Shown: positions 18,830 through 29,764 of the stretch, in pieces
How positions within the stretch are numbered: the stretch's first letter is position 1
Layout: every line of letters begins with the position of its first letter
DNA from: Bacilli bacterium
GTDB lineage: Bacteria; Bacillota_I; Bacilli_A; Haloplasmatales; Haloplasmataceae
Direction: 5' to 3'
Assembly: GCA_012516175.1 (NCBI GenBank)
Contig: JAAYWZ010000031.1
Coordinates: 1-48,171, forward strand
DNA length: 48,171 nt
The notes under the pieces: generated by a model
What the model saw: only the letters and a program-made list of their open reading frames with translations
Database searches by the model: none
What the model was told of the DNA's origin: nothing
Made by a program: the position numbers and the translations under genes

Positions 18830-19706
18830 TCGATTAGGTAAGGGATTAGGGGCATTATTTAAGGAAAATGTACAATTTACTGAAGAAGTACAAGAGAATG
18901 AAGTTGTTGTTGAGTTAGAACTTAATGAATTAAAGAAAAACCCTTTTCAACCAAGAAGAATATTTGATGATGAAAAGATTAATGAATTAGCTCAATCAAT
19001 TAAGGAATATGGGGTACTTCAACCCATCATTGTCACCCAAATCAAGGAGGGTAAGGGATATTATATTGTCGCTGGCGAAAGACGTTATAAAGCCTGTGAA
19101 AAACTAGGATTAACGAGGATTCCTGCGATTATTAGAGATATTGATTATCGACTAATGGCAGAAATCGCATTATTAGAAAACTTACAACGTGAGGATTTAA
19201 ATATCATTGAAGAAGCTAGTGCTTATAAATTACTTATTGAGCAGTATCAACTAACACAACAAGAATTAGCAGACCGCATTGGTAAAAGTCGAGCTCATAT
19301 AGCTAACACATTAAGAATCTTAAATTTACCCGATGCAGTTAAAACGATGCTAATCGACGGAGATATCGAGTTTGGTCATGCTAAGATTTTAGTTGGATTA
19401 AATGATTCTATTATGATTTTAGAATTAGCTAAGAGGATTAAAGAAGATAAGTTATCGGTACGGGCTTTAGAAGAATTAGTTAATGAGATCGCGAAAGAAA
19501 AACCAAAGAAAAACATTAAAAATGTTAAAAGAGACCCTAATATTGAGTTTCTTGAGGAACAATTATGTAAAGCGTTTGGGACTAAAATTCGGGTTATTAC
19601 AAAAGATAAAGGTGGTAAATTAGTTATCGATTATCATGATGCAGAAGATTTTAATCGCATATTAAAACTCATGCATCTTGAAGATATCGTCAATATTGTA
19701 GAATAG
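18822..19706 (+). CDS. parB: Chromosome partitioning protein ParB (Spo0J)
   Basis: ParB/Spo0J is a CTP-dependent clamp that loads at parS and recruits SMC. The 294-residue protein starts with the LGKGLGALF motif that stimulates ParA, then NPFQPRRIF, GERRYKA (CTP site) and ENLQREDLN, a helix-turn-helix around 145-165 (QQELADRIGKSRAHIANTLR), and a C-terminal dimerisation domain. It is a close paralogue of the upstream noc. I could not find a convincing parS in this window. Confidence 0.95.
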   Translation: MSSRLGKGLGALFKENVQFTEEVQENEVVVELELNELKKNPFQPRRIFDDEKINELAQSIKEYGVLQPIIVTQIKEGKGYYIVAGERRYKACEKLGLTRIPAIIRDIDYRLMAEIALLENLQREDLNIIEEASAYKLLIEQYQLTQQELADRIGKSRAHIANTLRILNLPDAVKTMLIDGDIEFGHAKILVGLNDSIMILELAKRIKEDKLSVRALEELVNEIAKEKPKKNIKNVKRDPNIEFLEEQLCKAFGTKIRVITKDKGGKLVIDYHDAEDFNRILKLMHLEDIVNIVE

Positions 19707-19716
19707 GGGTGTTAAA

Positions 19717-19926
19717 ATGGACGGAAAAGAATTTGAACTTAATGACATTGTCATGATGAAAAAACCCCATCCTTGTGGTGAAAATCGCTGGCAAATTATC
19801 AGGATGGGAGCTGATATTCGCATTAAATGTTTAAAATGCGACCGCAGTGTTTTAATGCCTCGAAGTGAATTTGTGCGCAAAATGAAAAAGAACATAACAA
19901 AACTTGAACAAAATAAGACAAGCTAA
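19717..19926 (+). CDS. DUF951 family small protein
   Basis: A 69-residue protein of the DUF951 family, commonly found just after spo0J in Firmicutes; its function is unknown. It shows the family pattern ELNDIVMMKKPHPCGENRW, then GADIRIKCLKCDRSVLMPR, with a Cys-x2-Cys pair (CLKC) and an upstream Cys that could bind metal. The basic C-terminus suggests nucleic acid contact. It lies 10 bases after parB and is probably the last gene of the soj-parB transcript, since a terminator overlaps its stop codon. Confidence 0.88.
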   Translation: MDGKEFELNDIVMMKKPHPCGENRWQIIRMGADIRIKCLKCDRSVLMPRSEFVRKMKKNITKLEQNKTS

Positions 19927-19940
19927 AACTTGTCTTTTTA
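19915..19940 (+). terminator. Terminator after the parB-DUF951 operon
   Basis: AAGACAAG (19915-19922) pairs with CTTGTCTT (19929-19936) around CTAAAA, followed by a T run. The 5' arm lies within the DUF951 stop region. Confidence 0.85.
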
Positions 19941-19958
19941 TCTTGTGGAGGTATTCTT

Positions 19959-21674
19959 ATGTATCGTAAGTTTATCAGTTACTATCGAAGACACATTAAA
20001 CTTTTCATCCTTGATATGATAGCGGCACTATTAATCGCTGGTTTAGATTTAATCTTTCCTGCGGTTACTGGACGATTTGTTGATGATTATATACCTAACC
20101 GCAACATAAGGATGATGGTTACTGTTGCCCTTGTTTTAATAGGATTATATGTTATTAAGATTTTGCTTGAAATTGTGGTAAACTATTGGGGTCACATTAT
20201 GGGAACACGTATTGAACATGATATGCGAGCGGATTTATTTCGTAAAATTGAAACTTTGAATTTTTCTTACTTTGATGAAAATAAAACTGGTGTAATTATG
20301 AGTAGGCTTGTGGGGGATTTACGGGATATCGCCGAAATGAGCCACCATGTTCCTGAAGATATCTTTATTTCCATCTTGATGCTCTGTGGTTCTTTAAGCA
20401 TTTTATTTACATATGATTATCGGTTATTTCTTTTAAGTCTCTTATTCGTGATAATCCTTTTAGTATTCTCCATAAATCGAAGAAAAGCGATGCTTGATGG
20501 TTTTCGCAAAGTCAGAGTCGAACATGCGGAAATTAATGCACAAATTGAGAGTTCTATCGGTGGCATTCGTTTGTGTCAATCATTTACTAATGAAGATTAT
20601 GAATATCGCAAATTCAGCAATAATAACTATCGTTATCGCGAAAGTTGGCGCACTGCTTATAAAGCGATGACTGTTTTCTCAACAGGTAATGATTTTATCA
20701 TTAATATGTTTAATATATCTGTATTACTCTTTGGTGGTTATTTACTATATAATAATGATATTAAACTTGGGGTACTATTCTCTTCTATTCTATATATTAA
20801 CTACACAATTCAACCGATTAGAAGACTAATCAACTCTATTCAACAAATTCAAACAGGACAAGCAGGAATTGAGCGGTTTTATGAGATTATGAAAATGAAT
20901 CCAGAAATCAAAAATCCAGATAATCCTGTTTACTTAACTAATCCCCAAGGTAATATTGAGTTTCACAATGTTAGTTTTAAATATAACAATACTGATAATT
21001 TTGTTTTACGAGATTTTAATTTATCAATTAAGAAAGGACAGAAAATAGGCTTAGTTGGTGAAACAGGTGTAGGGAAATCAACCATTTCCCAATTAATTCC
21101 TCGGTTTTATGATGTAACTGAAGGAGAAATCTTAATTGATGGAATTAATATAAAGAACTATGATTTAACCTCCCTACGTCAAGCTATTGGTCATGTCCAA
21201 CAAGATGTTTATATTTTCTATGGCACTATCAAGGATAATATCTTATATGGTCGACCAGATGCGACCATGGAAGAAGTAATTGAAGCAGCTAAAAAAGCCA
21301 GAATTCATGATTTTATTATGAGTTTAGAAAAAGGTTATGATACTATAACAGGAGAACGTGGGGTTAAGTTATCTGGTGGCCAAAAACAACGTATTGCGAT
21401 TGCGCGGGTATTCCTTAAAAACCCACCAATTCTAATCTTGGATGAAGCTACCAGTTCCCTAGACAATATAACTGAACGTTTAGTACAAGAGGCATTAGAA
21501 GAACTGGCTATAGGTCGTACCTCCATTATCATTGCACATCGCTTAAGCACCTTACAAAATGTCGATGAAATTATCGTATTAGATGAACATGGTATTGCCG
21601 AACGTGGTACGCATGAAGAATTATTGAAAAACAATGGTTATTATGCAAAATTATATCATGCGACTACCATTTAA
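19959..21674 (+). CDS. ABC transporter, fused permease and ATPase (exporter type)
   Basis: A 571-residue half-transporter of the multidrug/lipid exporter type. Residues 1-310 hold six membrane helices (the first around 15-37). The ATPase domain has Walker A GETGVGKST near 365-373, the Q-loop VQQDVYIFYG, the signature LSGGQKQR near 474-481, Walker B ILILDEATSSLD and the H-loop IIAHRLST. It would function as a homodimer. A GGAGGT ribosome site precedes ATG 19959. Substrate cannot be told from the sequence. It stands alone between two terminator-like signals. Confidence 0.93.
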   Translation: MYRKFISYYRRHIKLFILDMIAALLIAGLDLIFPAVTGRFVDDYIPNRNIRMMVTVALVLIGLYVIKILLEIVVNYWGHIMGTRIEHDMRADLFRKIETLNFSYFDENKTGVIMSRLVGDLRDIAEMSHHVPEDIFISILMLCGSLSILFTYDYRLFLLSLLFVIILLVFSINRRKAMLDGFRKVRVEHAEINAQIESSIGGIRLCQSFTNEDYEYRKFSNNNYRYRESWRTAYKAMTVFSTGNDFIINMFNISVLLFGGYLLYNNDIKLGVLFSSILYINYTIQPIRRLINSIQQIQTGQAGIERFYEIMKMNPEIKNPDNPVYLTNPQGNIEFHNVSFKYNNTDNFVLRDFNLSIKKGQKIGLVGETGVGKSTISQLIPRFYDVTEGEILIDGINIKNYDLTSLRQAIGHVQQDVYIFYGTIKDNILYGRPDATMEEVIEAAKKARIHDFIMSLEKGYDTITGERGVKLSGGQKQRIAIARVFLKNPPILILDEATSSLDNITERLVQEALEELAIGRTSIIIAHRLSTLQNVDEIIVLDEHGIAERGTHEELLKNNGYYAKLYHATTI

Positions 21675-21701
21675 AAATTGCATATTTTAGTTGCATTTTT
21701 T
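21674..21701 (+). terminator. Possible weak terminator after the ABC transporter gene
   Basis: AAAAATTGCA (from 21675) can pair, with one internal mismatch, with TGCATTTTT around a short loop. The stem is A/T rich and shares bases with the next promoter, so this is tentative. Confidence 0.4.
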
Positions 21702-21718
21702 AAAATAATAGATATAAT
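21691..21718 (+). promoter_or_regulatory. Promoter of ywiB-argS
   Basis: TTGCAT (21691-21696) and TATAAT (21713-21718) are 16 bp apart, 32 bases before the ywiB start. Confidence 0.75.
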
Positions 21719-21750
21719 TTATAATATTGCAGGATAGTTTGGGTGATGAA

Positions 21751-22194
21751 ATGTCTCTATCAATTGAAATTAAATTTAAGATGATTATTTCGCATGATAC
21801 CCAAAAGATGGAAATCGATTTTATTGAAACAGGTTCCAAGTATCATAAAAATAATAAAACTTATTTAAAATTCAAAGAACCAATTATTGATACAAATGAA
21901 TACAATGATTTAACACTAATCTGTTCTAATGATGCAATAACGATAATTAGAAATGGTAAAATGCGCATGCACCAACATTTTTATCTGCATGAATTTACCA
22001 CAGGATATTATACTAATGAGTATATAACAACTGAGATTAAAACATATACTAATGAATATCAATTTACTAATGATTTTTTATATCTAGATTATGATTTATA
22101 TATCGAGGAAAACAAAATCGGTAGATATCAAATGGAAGTGAGGATTAAAGGAGTCGACTATGAACAAGGCATTCCAATTACAAGTGAAGATTAA
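21751..22194 (+). CDS. ywiB: DUF1934 (YwiB-like) beta-barrel protein
   Basis: A 147-residue protein of the DUF1934/YwiB family, whose structure is a calycin-like beta barrel of unknown function and which typically precedes argS in Bacilli. The sequence alternates short beta strands: [33 protein letters not shown] and the closing [19 protein letters not shown] precedes ATG 21751; a TTG at 21727 is less likely. The gene overlaps argS by 35 bases, so translational coupling is likely. Confidence 0.82.
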   Translation: MSLSIEIKFKMIISHDTQKMEIDFIETGSKYHKNNKTYLKFKEPIIDTNEYNDLTLICSNDAITIIRNGKMRMHQHFYLHEFTTGYYTNEYITTEIKTYTNEYQFTNDFLYLDYDLYIEENKIGRYQMEVRIKGVDYEQGIPITSED

Positions 22195-23821
22195 AGATAA
22201 AATTAAAAACATTATAAGCGAATTAGGACATGATGACCCTAACTTCATAGTTCAACTTGAAGAACCTAAAGATAAAGAACATGGAGATTATTCAACTAAC
22301 TGTGCGATGCAACTAGCTAGGGTATTTCGTAAAGCACCACGTGACATTGCCAATATGATTATTGAAAAATTTCCCAAAGAAGAATGCTATGTGGAAAAAA
22401 TTGAAGTTGCTGGTGCAGGATTTATCAATTTCTATATGAATAATACCTATTTAACAGAAGTAATTAAAGAGATTATCGAACAAGATGAGACTTATGGTCA
22501 AACCAATTATGGTCAGGGCTTAAAAGTAAATGTTGAGTTTGTTTCCGCGAATCCGACTGGTGACCTCCATTTAGGTCATGCTAGAGGTGCTGCCATTGGC
22601 GATAGTTTATGTCGAATTCTTTCCGTGGCTGGCTATAATGTCACGAGAGAATACTATATCAATGATGCTGGTAAGCAAATTGATAATCTAGCTTTATCAG
22701 TGATTTGTCGTTATGAACAACTCTTTGGTAAAGATAGTGTCATGCCTGAAGATGGTTATTACGGTGAAGATATCATTGATATCGCGAAAGAATTAGCGAG
22801 AATTTATGGAGACAAATATTTAGAAGCCTCTGATGAACGTTATGTTCTATTCCGTGATTTCGCGAGAAATTTTGAATTAGAAAAGATTAAACGTGATTTA
22901 GGAGAGTTCAACGTCTATTTTGATATTTGGTCTAGTGAAAGAGAACTTTATCGGGCAAAAAAAGTTGATAAAGCTATTGAAAGATTAGAAGAAAAAGGTT
23001 ATATATATGAACAAGATGGTGCTGTATGGTTTCGCTCTACAGCCTTTGGCGATGATAAAGATCGGGTTTTAAGAAAAAGCGATGGTACTTTGACATATTT
23101 AACCCCCGATATTGCATATCATATTGATAAACTTGATCGTGGTTATGATAAATTAATTGATATATTGGGTGCTGATCATCATGGTTATGTACCACGCTTA
23201 AAGGCAAGCATCGAAGCCCTAACTGGTGATAGCGAAAAGTTAGAAGTACTAATCATTCAGATGGTGCGTCTAATTAAGAATGGCGAAGAATACAAGATGT
23301 CCAAACGTTCAGGTAAGGCTTTAACTTTAAGAGATTTAATTGAAGAAGTGGGAAAGGATGCTGTTCGATACTTTTTTGCGATGCGTTCAAGTGACTCACA
23401 AATGGACTTTGATATTGATCTAGCGACTAAGCAATCAAATGATAACCCCGTCTATTATGCTCAATATGCACATGCCCGCATCTGTAGCATCCTTCGCTTA
23501 GCAGAAGAAAAAGGCTTTAAACCAACGTTGTTAGACCATTATGAACACATAAGTTCAGAAAAGAGTTTTGATTTATTGAAGAAGTTAGCTGAGTTTCCTA
23601 AGATTATAACAATAGCTGCTGATAAACGCGCACCACACTTGATAACCTACTATATAAATGAATTGGCAAGTGTTTTCCATAGTTTTTACAATGCGGAAAA
23701 AGTCATTAATGAAGAAGATCCTGTTAAGACTGAGCAATTATTAGCGTTAGTAAAGAGCACGCAAGTGACTTTAAAGAATGCGCTTAGTTTAATTGGTGTT
23801 AGTGCACCAGAAAAAATGTAA
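22160..23821 (+). CDS. argS: Arginyl-tRNA synthetase
   Basis: ArgRS attaches arginine to its tRNA. The 553-residue class I enzyme has the arginyl N-terminal additional domain (about 1-100), the HIGH-type motif in [15 protein letters not shown] near residue 130, KMSKRSGK near 382, and the C-terminal DALR anticodon-binding domain ending near the stop. AAAGGAG precedes ATG 22160, inside the end of ywiB. It lies in the conserved ywiB-argS-rpoE-pyrG-fba order of Bacilli. Confidence 0.96.
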   Translation: MNKAFQLQVKIKDKIKNIISELGHDDPNFIVQLEEPKDKEHGDYSTNCAMQLARVFRKAPRDIANMIIEKFPKEECYVEKIEVAGAGFINFYMNNTYLTEVIKEIIEQDETYGQTNYGQGLKVNVEFVSANPTGDLHLGHARGAAIGDSLCRILSVAGYNVTREYYINDAGKQIDNLALSVICRYEQLFGKDSVMPEDGYYGEDIIDIAKELARIYGDKYLEASDERYVLFRDFARNFELEKIKRDLGEFNVYFDIWSSERELYRAKKVDKAIERLEEKGYIYEQDGAVWFRSTAFGDDKDRVLRKSDGTLTYLTPDIAYHIDKLDRGYDKLIDILGADHHGYVPRLKASIEALTGDSEKLEVLIIQMVRLIKNGEEYKMSKRSGKALTLRDLIEEVGKDAVRYFFAMRSSDSQMDFDIDLATKQSNDNPVYYAQYAHARICSILRLAEEKGFKPTLLDHYEHISSEKSFDLLKKLAEFPKIITIAADKRAPHLITYYINELASVFHSFYNAEKVINEEDPVKTEQLLALVKSTQVTLKNALSLIGVSAPEKM

Positions 23822-23843
23822 TAGAGAAAAAGGAGGATTTGCG

Positions 23844-24251
23844 ATGACCAATAAGTATGATAATAAATCAATGTTGGAAATAGCAGAAGAATTAATGTTA
23901 CGGAAAAAGACACCCCAATCATTTCGTAAAATCGCTCAAGAAGTAAGTGAAATCATGGGGTTATCTGAAGAAGAATTAAAGAAAAGACTTACACGTTTTT
24001 ATGCTGATTTAACATTAAGTGGTAAATTCGTCAATGTATCAGGAGACAAATGGGATTTAAAATCACGTCAAAAATTTGAAGTCTACGAAAACCAATTCGT
24101 CTATGATGATGAAGAAGAGGAAGAAGATTACGATTACGATGAAGAAGATTTAGATGGCGAAGAATTAGAAGAAGATGACGAAGAAGACCTCGATGATGAA
24201 GAGTTACCTGAATATGATGACTTTGAAACTGATGACGTCGAGGATTTGTAA
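23844..24251 (+). CDS. rpoE: DNA-directed RNA polymerase delta subunit
   Basis: Delta binds Gram-positive RNA polymerase, aids recycling and tunes response to the initiating nucleotide. The 135-residue protein has an N-terminal winged HARE-HTH domain (about residues 1-85) and a strongly acidic, disordered tail made almost wholly of Asp and Glu from about residue 88. AAAAAGGAGG precedes ATG 23844; a longer frame starting at 23793 lies within argS. It is separated from pyrG by that gene's own promoter and attenuator. Confidence 0.94.
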   Translation: MTNKYDNKSMLEIAEELMLRKKTPQSFRKIAQEVSEIMGLSEEELKKRLTRFYADLTLSGKFVNVSGDKWDLKSRQKFEVYENQFVYDDEEEEEDYDYDEEDLDGEELEEDDEEDLDDEELPEYDDFETDDVEDL

Positions 24252-24258
24252 AAAAATA

Positions 24259-24341
24259 TTGAAAAAAGTCGCATTTTCTGGTAATATATTTAAGGGCACT
24301 CACAAAAAATATGCTTTCCCTAAGGGAAAGCATTTTTTTTT
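24259..24341 (+). promoter_or_regulatory. pyrG promoter and CTP-sensitive attenuator
   Basis: TTGAAA (24259-24264) and TAATAT (24282-24287) are 17 bp apart, and the likely transcript starts GGGC at 24294-24297. Shortly downstream is a strong terminator: ATGCTTTCCC (24311-24320), loop TAA, GGGAAAGCAT, then eight or more T. In B. subtilis pyrG, low CTP stalls the polymerase after GGG, extra G are added, and the poly-G tail pairs with a C/U tract in the terminator's 5' arm to prevent termination. All parts are present here, including the CTTTCCC tract. It also terminates rpoE. Confidence 0.88.
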
Positions 24342-24384
24342 AAATAATTTACAACCATAATAATACAGAGAGAATTGGAGGTAG

Positions 24385-25989
<1,605 letters not shown>

Positions 25990-26049
25990 TGTAAATTTTC
26001 ATAAAAAAATGTTATTATATATATAGTTAAGTGCAAGGAGGATTTATAT

Positions 26050-26916
26050 ATGCCATTAGTTAACATGAAAGTAATGTTACAAAAAGCGAAAGAAGGACAA
26101 TACGCTGTAGGACAATTTAACATCAATAACCTTGAATGGACCAAAGCGATTTTAACTGCAGCTGAAGAAATGCAAGCACCAGTTATTCTTGGCGTTTCAG
26201 AAGGTGCTGCTAAATATATGGGTGGTTATAAGACCGTTGTCAATATGGTTAAAGGCTTAATGGAAGATATGCATATTACTGTTCCTGTAGCAATTCATTT
26301 AGATCATGGTAGTAGTCTTGAAACAATTAAGAAGGCAACAGAAGCGGGATTCACTTCTGTAATGTATGATGGTAGTCATCACCCTATTGATGAAAATATT
26401 GCAGAAACGAAAAAAGTAGTTGAATATGCCCATGCCCGTGGTTTATCAGTTGAAGCAGAAGTTGGGACTGTTGGTGGCAATGAAGACGGAGTAGTTGGTG
26501 GTATTCAATACGCAGATTTAGATGAATGTGTACGCTTAGTTAGAGAAACTAATGTTGATTGCTTAGCGCCAGCACTTGGTAGTGTTCATGGTCCATATGT
26601 TGGTGAACCTAAATTAGGTTTTAAAGAAATGGAAGAAATCAAGAATGCCACTAATGTACCATTAGTATTACATGGTGGTACAGGTATTCCTGATGAGCAA
26701 ATTCGCCGAGCAATTAGCTGTGGTACCTGCAAGATTAATGTTAATACGGAAAATCAAATGGCCTTCACAAAGGTTGTACGGGAACTCTTAGCTAAAGATG
26801 ATAAAGTATATGATCCTCGTAAAGTTATTTGGCCCGGTGCTAAAGCAATTATCGAAGTTGTAAAAGAAAAGATTACATTGTTTGGTTCTAATAATAAAGC
26901 TCAAGAATTATTATAA
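26050..26916 (+). CDS. fba: Fructose-1,6-bisphosphate aldolase, class II
   Basis: Zinc-dependent glycolytic aldolase that splits fructose 1,6-bisphosphate. The 288-residue protein has the zinc-binding block [11 protein letters not shown] near residues 77-87, the acidic [12 protein letters not shown] block near 136-147, and the phosphate-binding LHGGTGIPD near 208-216. AAGGAGG precedes ATG 26050, and a TTTTCA/TATATA promoter-like pair lies about 45 bases upstream. It follows pyrG as in many Bacilli. A large hairpin follows the gene. Confidence 0.96.
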   Translation: MPLVNMKVMLQKAKEGQYAVGQFNINNLEWTKAILTAAEEMQAPVILGVSEGAAKYMGGYKTVVNMVKGLMEDMHITVPVAIHLDHGSSLETIKKATEAGFTSVMYDGSHHPIDENIAETKKVVEYAHARGLSVEAEVGTVGGNEDGVVGGIQYADLDECVRLVRETNVDCLAPALGSVHGPYVGEPKLGFKEMEEIKNATNVPLVLHGGTGIPDEQIRRAISCGTCKINVNTENQMAFTKVVRELLAKDDKVYDPRKVIWPGAKAIIEVVKEKITLFGSNNKAQELL

Positions 26917-26942
26917 TTTGATATCACAATTGCCTGATTTAC

Positions 26943-27024
26943 AACACAATTATCCCCTTTTAAACATCTCATCCATATACTAATGATGAGTTGTTTAGTT
27001 GGAGTGATAATTGTGTTTTTATTT
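26943..27024 (+). terminator. Two-tier hairpin between fba and the ZIP gene
   Basis: Outer arms AACACAATTATC (26943-26954) and GATAATTGTGTT (27006-27017) are perfectly complementary. Inner arms AAACATCTCATC (26962-26973) and GATGAGTTGTTT (26985-26996) pair with one mismatch. The outer 3' arm runs into TTTTTATTTT, giving a terminator for fba. The same structure encloses the GGAG ribosome site (27001-27004) and covers the GTG start of the ZIP gene, so it may also control translation. Confidence 0.72.
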
Positions 27025-27822
27025 TATCAGCTTGATGCTACAACACTTGCATTTCTGGGGACTTTATTTACTTACTTTGTGACTGCTTTAGGAGCTTCCC
27101 TTGTTTTCTTCTTTAAGAATGTAAAAAAAGAAATCCTTGATTTTATGTTAGGATTTGGTGCTGGGGTGATGATTGCAGCAAGTTTCTGGTCACTCCTTGC
27201 TCCAGCGATTGATATTGCAGAGTCTTTAGGGAAGATTAGTTGGTTACCGCCAGCTATTGGTTTCTTATTAGGAGCTTTATTTTTATTAGTAATTGATATT
27301 TTCCTACCGCATCTTCATGCCGATAATGAACTAAAACACTCAGAAGGAATAAAAACTAATTGGCAACGAAGTATTCTGTTAGTATTAGCAATCACGCTAC
27401 ACAATATCCCTGAAGGATTAGCAATTGGTGTTGCGTTTGGAGCGATGAAATTAGGAATTGAAGGGGCGACTTTATATAGCGCACTAGCTTTAACTTTAGG
27501 TATTGGACTGCAAAACTTCCCTGAAGGGGTAGCAGTAAGTGTACCATTACGTCGCGAAGGCTTATCACGACGGAAAAGTTTCTTTTATGGTCAATTATCA
27601 GGAATAGTTGAACCAATTTCTGGTGTTATCGGTGCATTACTTGTAATTTCCATGCGTAATTTACTACCATATGCTCTGTCATTTGCGGCAGGTGCCATGA
27701 TTTATGTCGTAGTTGAGGAGTTAATCCCTGAATCAAAGTCCAATAAAGAGGCAAAAATTGCAACTGTTGGTGCGATTATTGGCTTTGCGCTAATGATGGT
27801 TTTGGACGTTGCCCTTGGGTAA
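27013..27822 (+). CDS. ZIP family divalent metal transporter (ZupT/GufA-like)
   Basis: ZIP proteins import zinc or other divalent metals. The 269-residue product has about eight membrane helices, the metal-site motifs [14 protein letters not shown] and [10 protein letters not shown] on helices 4 and 5, and a histidine-containing loop ([16 protein letters not shown]) between helices 3 and 4. GTG 27013 is preferred because GGAG lies 8 bases upstream. An ATG at 26983 in the same frame has no ribosome site and sits in the hairpin. The metal cannot be determined. Confidence 0.88.
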   Translation: MFLFYQLDATTLAFLGTLFTYFVTALGASLVFFFKNVKKEILDFMLGFGAGVMIAASFWSLLAPAIDIAESLGKISWLPPAIGFLLGALFLLVIDIFLPHLHADNELKHSEGIKTNWQRSILLVLAITLHNIPEGLAIGVAFGAMKLGIEGATLYSALALTLGIGLQNFPEGVAVSVPLRREGLSRRKSFFYGQLSGIVEPISGVIGALLVISMRNLLPYALSFAAGAMIYVVVEELIPESKSNKEAKIATVGAIIGFALMMVLDVALG

Positions 27823-27889
27823 ACGTTTCCATTGTCTTCAAATATCGAAAAAAATAGGCTATAATATAAAAGTGTTGTTAAGACAATGG
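27818..27889 (+). promoter_or_regulatory. Promoter with cre-like site and flanking inverted repeat
   Basis: TTCAAA (27837-27842) and TATAAT (27860-27865) are 17 bp apart. A 13-of-14 match to the catabolite-responsive element, GGTAAACGTTTCCA (27818-27831), ends just before the -35. A perfect 10-bp inverted repeat, CCATTGTCTT (27829-27838) and AAGACAATGG (27880-27889), flanks the promoter and touches the ribosome site. The promoter is well supported; the operators are inferred. Confidence 0.6.
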
Positions 27890-27899
27890 AGGTAATTAT

Positions 27900-29312
27900 A
27901 TGAATTATGACGTCATCGTCGTTGGCGCAGGGCCAGCTGGCATCTTTACTTGTTACGAATTGATGTTAAAGAAACCCGAGTTAAAAGTTGTCTTAATTGA
28001 TAAGGGTCATGACATCCATCACCGGCGTTGTCCCATTTTAGAAAAGAAGATCGATAAATGTCCGATCAATCGGGAAGGAATTTCTAGTTGCTACCCCGCG
28101 TGTTCGATAACCAATGGTTTTGGGGGAGCAGGTGCTTATTCGGATGGGAAATTCAACATCACGAGTGAATTTGGCGGATGGATGACCGACTATTTACCAA
28201 ATGAAACAGTAGAAGAACTAATCAAATATGTTGATAGCATAAATCTTAAACATGGTGCTACCACGGAAATAACTGACCCCTATACAGAAGATGTCAAGAA
28301 AATCGAAAAAAAGGCTTATGCAGTAGGGTTAAAACTTTTAAGAGCACGTTTAAGACATTTAGGCACAGAAGAAAATATCGAAATCTTAAAACGCATTAAT
28401 ACTACGATGAAAGATCATATAGAGTTCTTATTTAGAACTGAAGTAGTCGATTTAGTTGTTGAAAATAATATGGTTAAGGGTGTTATTCTCAAAGATGGGA
28501 ATATCCTTTATGCTCCTAATGTTGTTATCGTACCAGGTCGCGATGGCTCAAGTTGGCTAACAAAAATGATGAAAAAATATAAAATCGAAATGATTAGTAA
28601 TCAGGTTGATATTGGGGTTAGAGTAGAGACTAACAATATCATTATGGATGATATTAATAAGCATTTATATGAAGGTAAGTTTATTTTTCGGACAAGTTTA
28701 GGCACAACAGTAAGGACATTCTGTTCTAATCCTTCAGGACATGTGGTAGTAGAAAACCATTCTGGGACAATGCTTGCGAATGGACATGCTTTTAGGGATA
28801 TTAGAAGGGGGAGCGAAAATACCAACTTTGCCTTATTAGTATCCCATACTTTCACAGAGCTCTTTAATAAACCAAATGAATATGCTCATGAAGTTAGTCG
28901 CTTAGCGAATATGTTAACGAATGGTGGTATTATAGTTCAGAGGTATGGTGATATTTTACGAGGACGAGCTACGACCGCTAAAGATATAAAAGAAGGGTTC
29001 GTTACTCCAACTTTACCCGAAGCAGTCCCTGGTGATTTAGGGCTAGTGCTTCCATATAAAACCATGAAATCACTGATTGAAATGACTGAAGCGTTAAATC
29101 ACATCACACCAGGAATTGCCTCGGAACATACGCTTTTCTATGGAGTAGAGGCAAAATTCTATTCAGCCCGTCCCAAAGTAAATGAGCACTTCGAAACCCG
29201 CATTCAAGGCTTGTATGTAGGCGGGGATGGAGCTGGTATCTCTCGGGGATTAGCACAAGCGGGAGCTAATGGGGTTTGGATTGCCCGCAATATTGTGTCA
29301 AAATGTAACTAA
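27900..29312 (+). CDS. FAD/NAD(P)-dependent dehydrogenase, COG2509-like
   Basis: A 470-residue flavoprotein of the family annotated as NAD(FAD)-utilising dehydrogenase, with unknown physiological substrate. The N-terminal Rossmann motif is VGAGPAGIFTCYEL (about 8-21). The family's cysteine-rich segment (RRCPILEKKIDKCPINREG, then SSCYPACSITNGFGGAGAYSDGKF) follows at about 42-90. The C-terminal FAD block is YVGGDGAGISRGLAQAGANG. The clustered cysteines are typical of the family. GGAGGT precedes the ATG. It stands alone between its own promoter and a terminator. Confidence 0.85.
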   Translation: MNYDVIVVGAGPAGIFTCYELMLKKPELKVVLIDKGHDIHHRRCPILEKKIDKCPINREGISSCYPACSITNGFGGAGAYSDGKFNITSEFGGWMTDYLPNETVEELIKYVDSINLKHGATTEITDPYTEDVKKIEKKAYAVGLKLLRARLRHLGTEENIEILKRINTTMKDHIEFLFRTEVVDLVVENNMVKGVILKDGNILYAPNVVIVPGRDGSSWLTKMMKKYKIEMISNQVDIGVRVETNNIIMDDINKHLYEGKFIFRTSLGTTVRTFCSNPSGHVVVENHSGTMLANGHAFRDIRRGSENTNFALLVSHTFTELFNKPNEYAHEVSRLANMLTNGGIIVQRYGDILRGRATTAKDIKEGFVTPTLPEAVPGDLGLVLPYKTMKSLIEMTEALNHITPGIASEHTLFYGVEAKFYSARPKVNEHFETRIQGLYVGGDGAGISRGLAQAGANGVWIARNIVSKCN

Positions 29313-29317
29313 TATAT

Positions 29318-29349
29318 AAAGACCAAGGTACAATGATACCTTGGTCTTT
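29318..29349. terminator. Bidirectional terminator between convergent genes
   Basis: AAAGACCAAGGTA (29318-29330) pairs perfectly with TACCTTGGTCTTT (29337-29349). It separates the rightward FAD enzyme gene from the leftward DUF1893 gene and could serve both. Confidence 0.85.
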
Positions 29350-29764
29350 ACTTTAAGTGCAATGGATTCTGATTAATTACAATTTCTACCAAATTTAGAT
29401 AAGCTTCTTTTGGTGAAGATAAGTTTGAGACATATTTTTCTAAGGGACATATATCAGTTTTATCTTTTCTTAAAATATTTGGAACCAATGCTTCATAAAA
29501 TACAGTAACATCATGCTTATGAAGTAACTCTAATGCGGGTTGAGAGATGGTTTTTCCATATACGGTTCTTAAGCCACAATATAATACTAAATTAGCTACC
29601 GCTAAACCAATAACTTTATCAATTAATATGGTTTCATTATTTGGAACACCATTATGATAGAGATATTTTACTAAAGGTTTAACACTATTTTCTTTGGAAT
29701 CATAGATAATATTATTATGTAAAAGAAGCACACAGGTTTTATCAGGTTCGAGATAATTAAACAT
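29348..29764 (-). CDS. DUF1893 domain protein
   Basis: A 138-residue protein matching the DUF1893 (TM1506-like) pattern: TCVLLLHNNIIYDSKENSVKP-type opening, VIGLAVANLVLYCGLRTVYGKTISQPALELL in the middle, VFYEALVPNIL, and a late cysteine in TDICPLE. From memory this family has a fold related to cytidine deaminases but no demonstrated activity. Here the usual catalytic zinc motif is not obvious. It overlaps the end of the upstream ECF S-component gene by 8 bases, so the two are co-translated and probably act in the same vitamin or metabolite pathway. Confidence 0.75.
   Translation of the reverse strand: MFNYLEPDKTCVLLLHNNIIYDSKENSVKPLVKYLYHNGVPNNETILIDKVIGLAVANLVLYCGLRTVYGKTISQPALELLHKHDVTVFYEALVPNILRKDKTDICPLEKYVSNLSSPKEAYLNLVEIVINQNPLHLK

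Noticed and set aside
24031-24333. Open frame opposite rpoE
   Set aside because: It is the antisense of the repetitive Asp/Glu tail codons and has no ribosome site.
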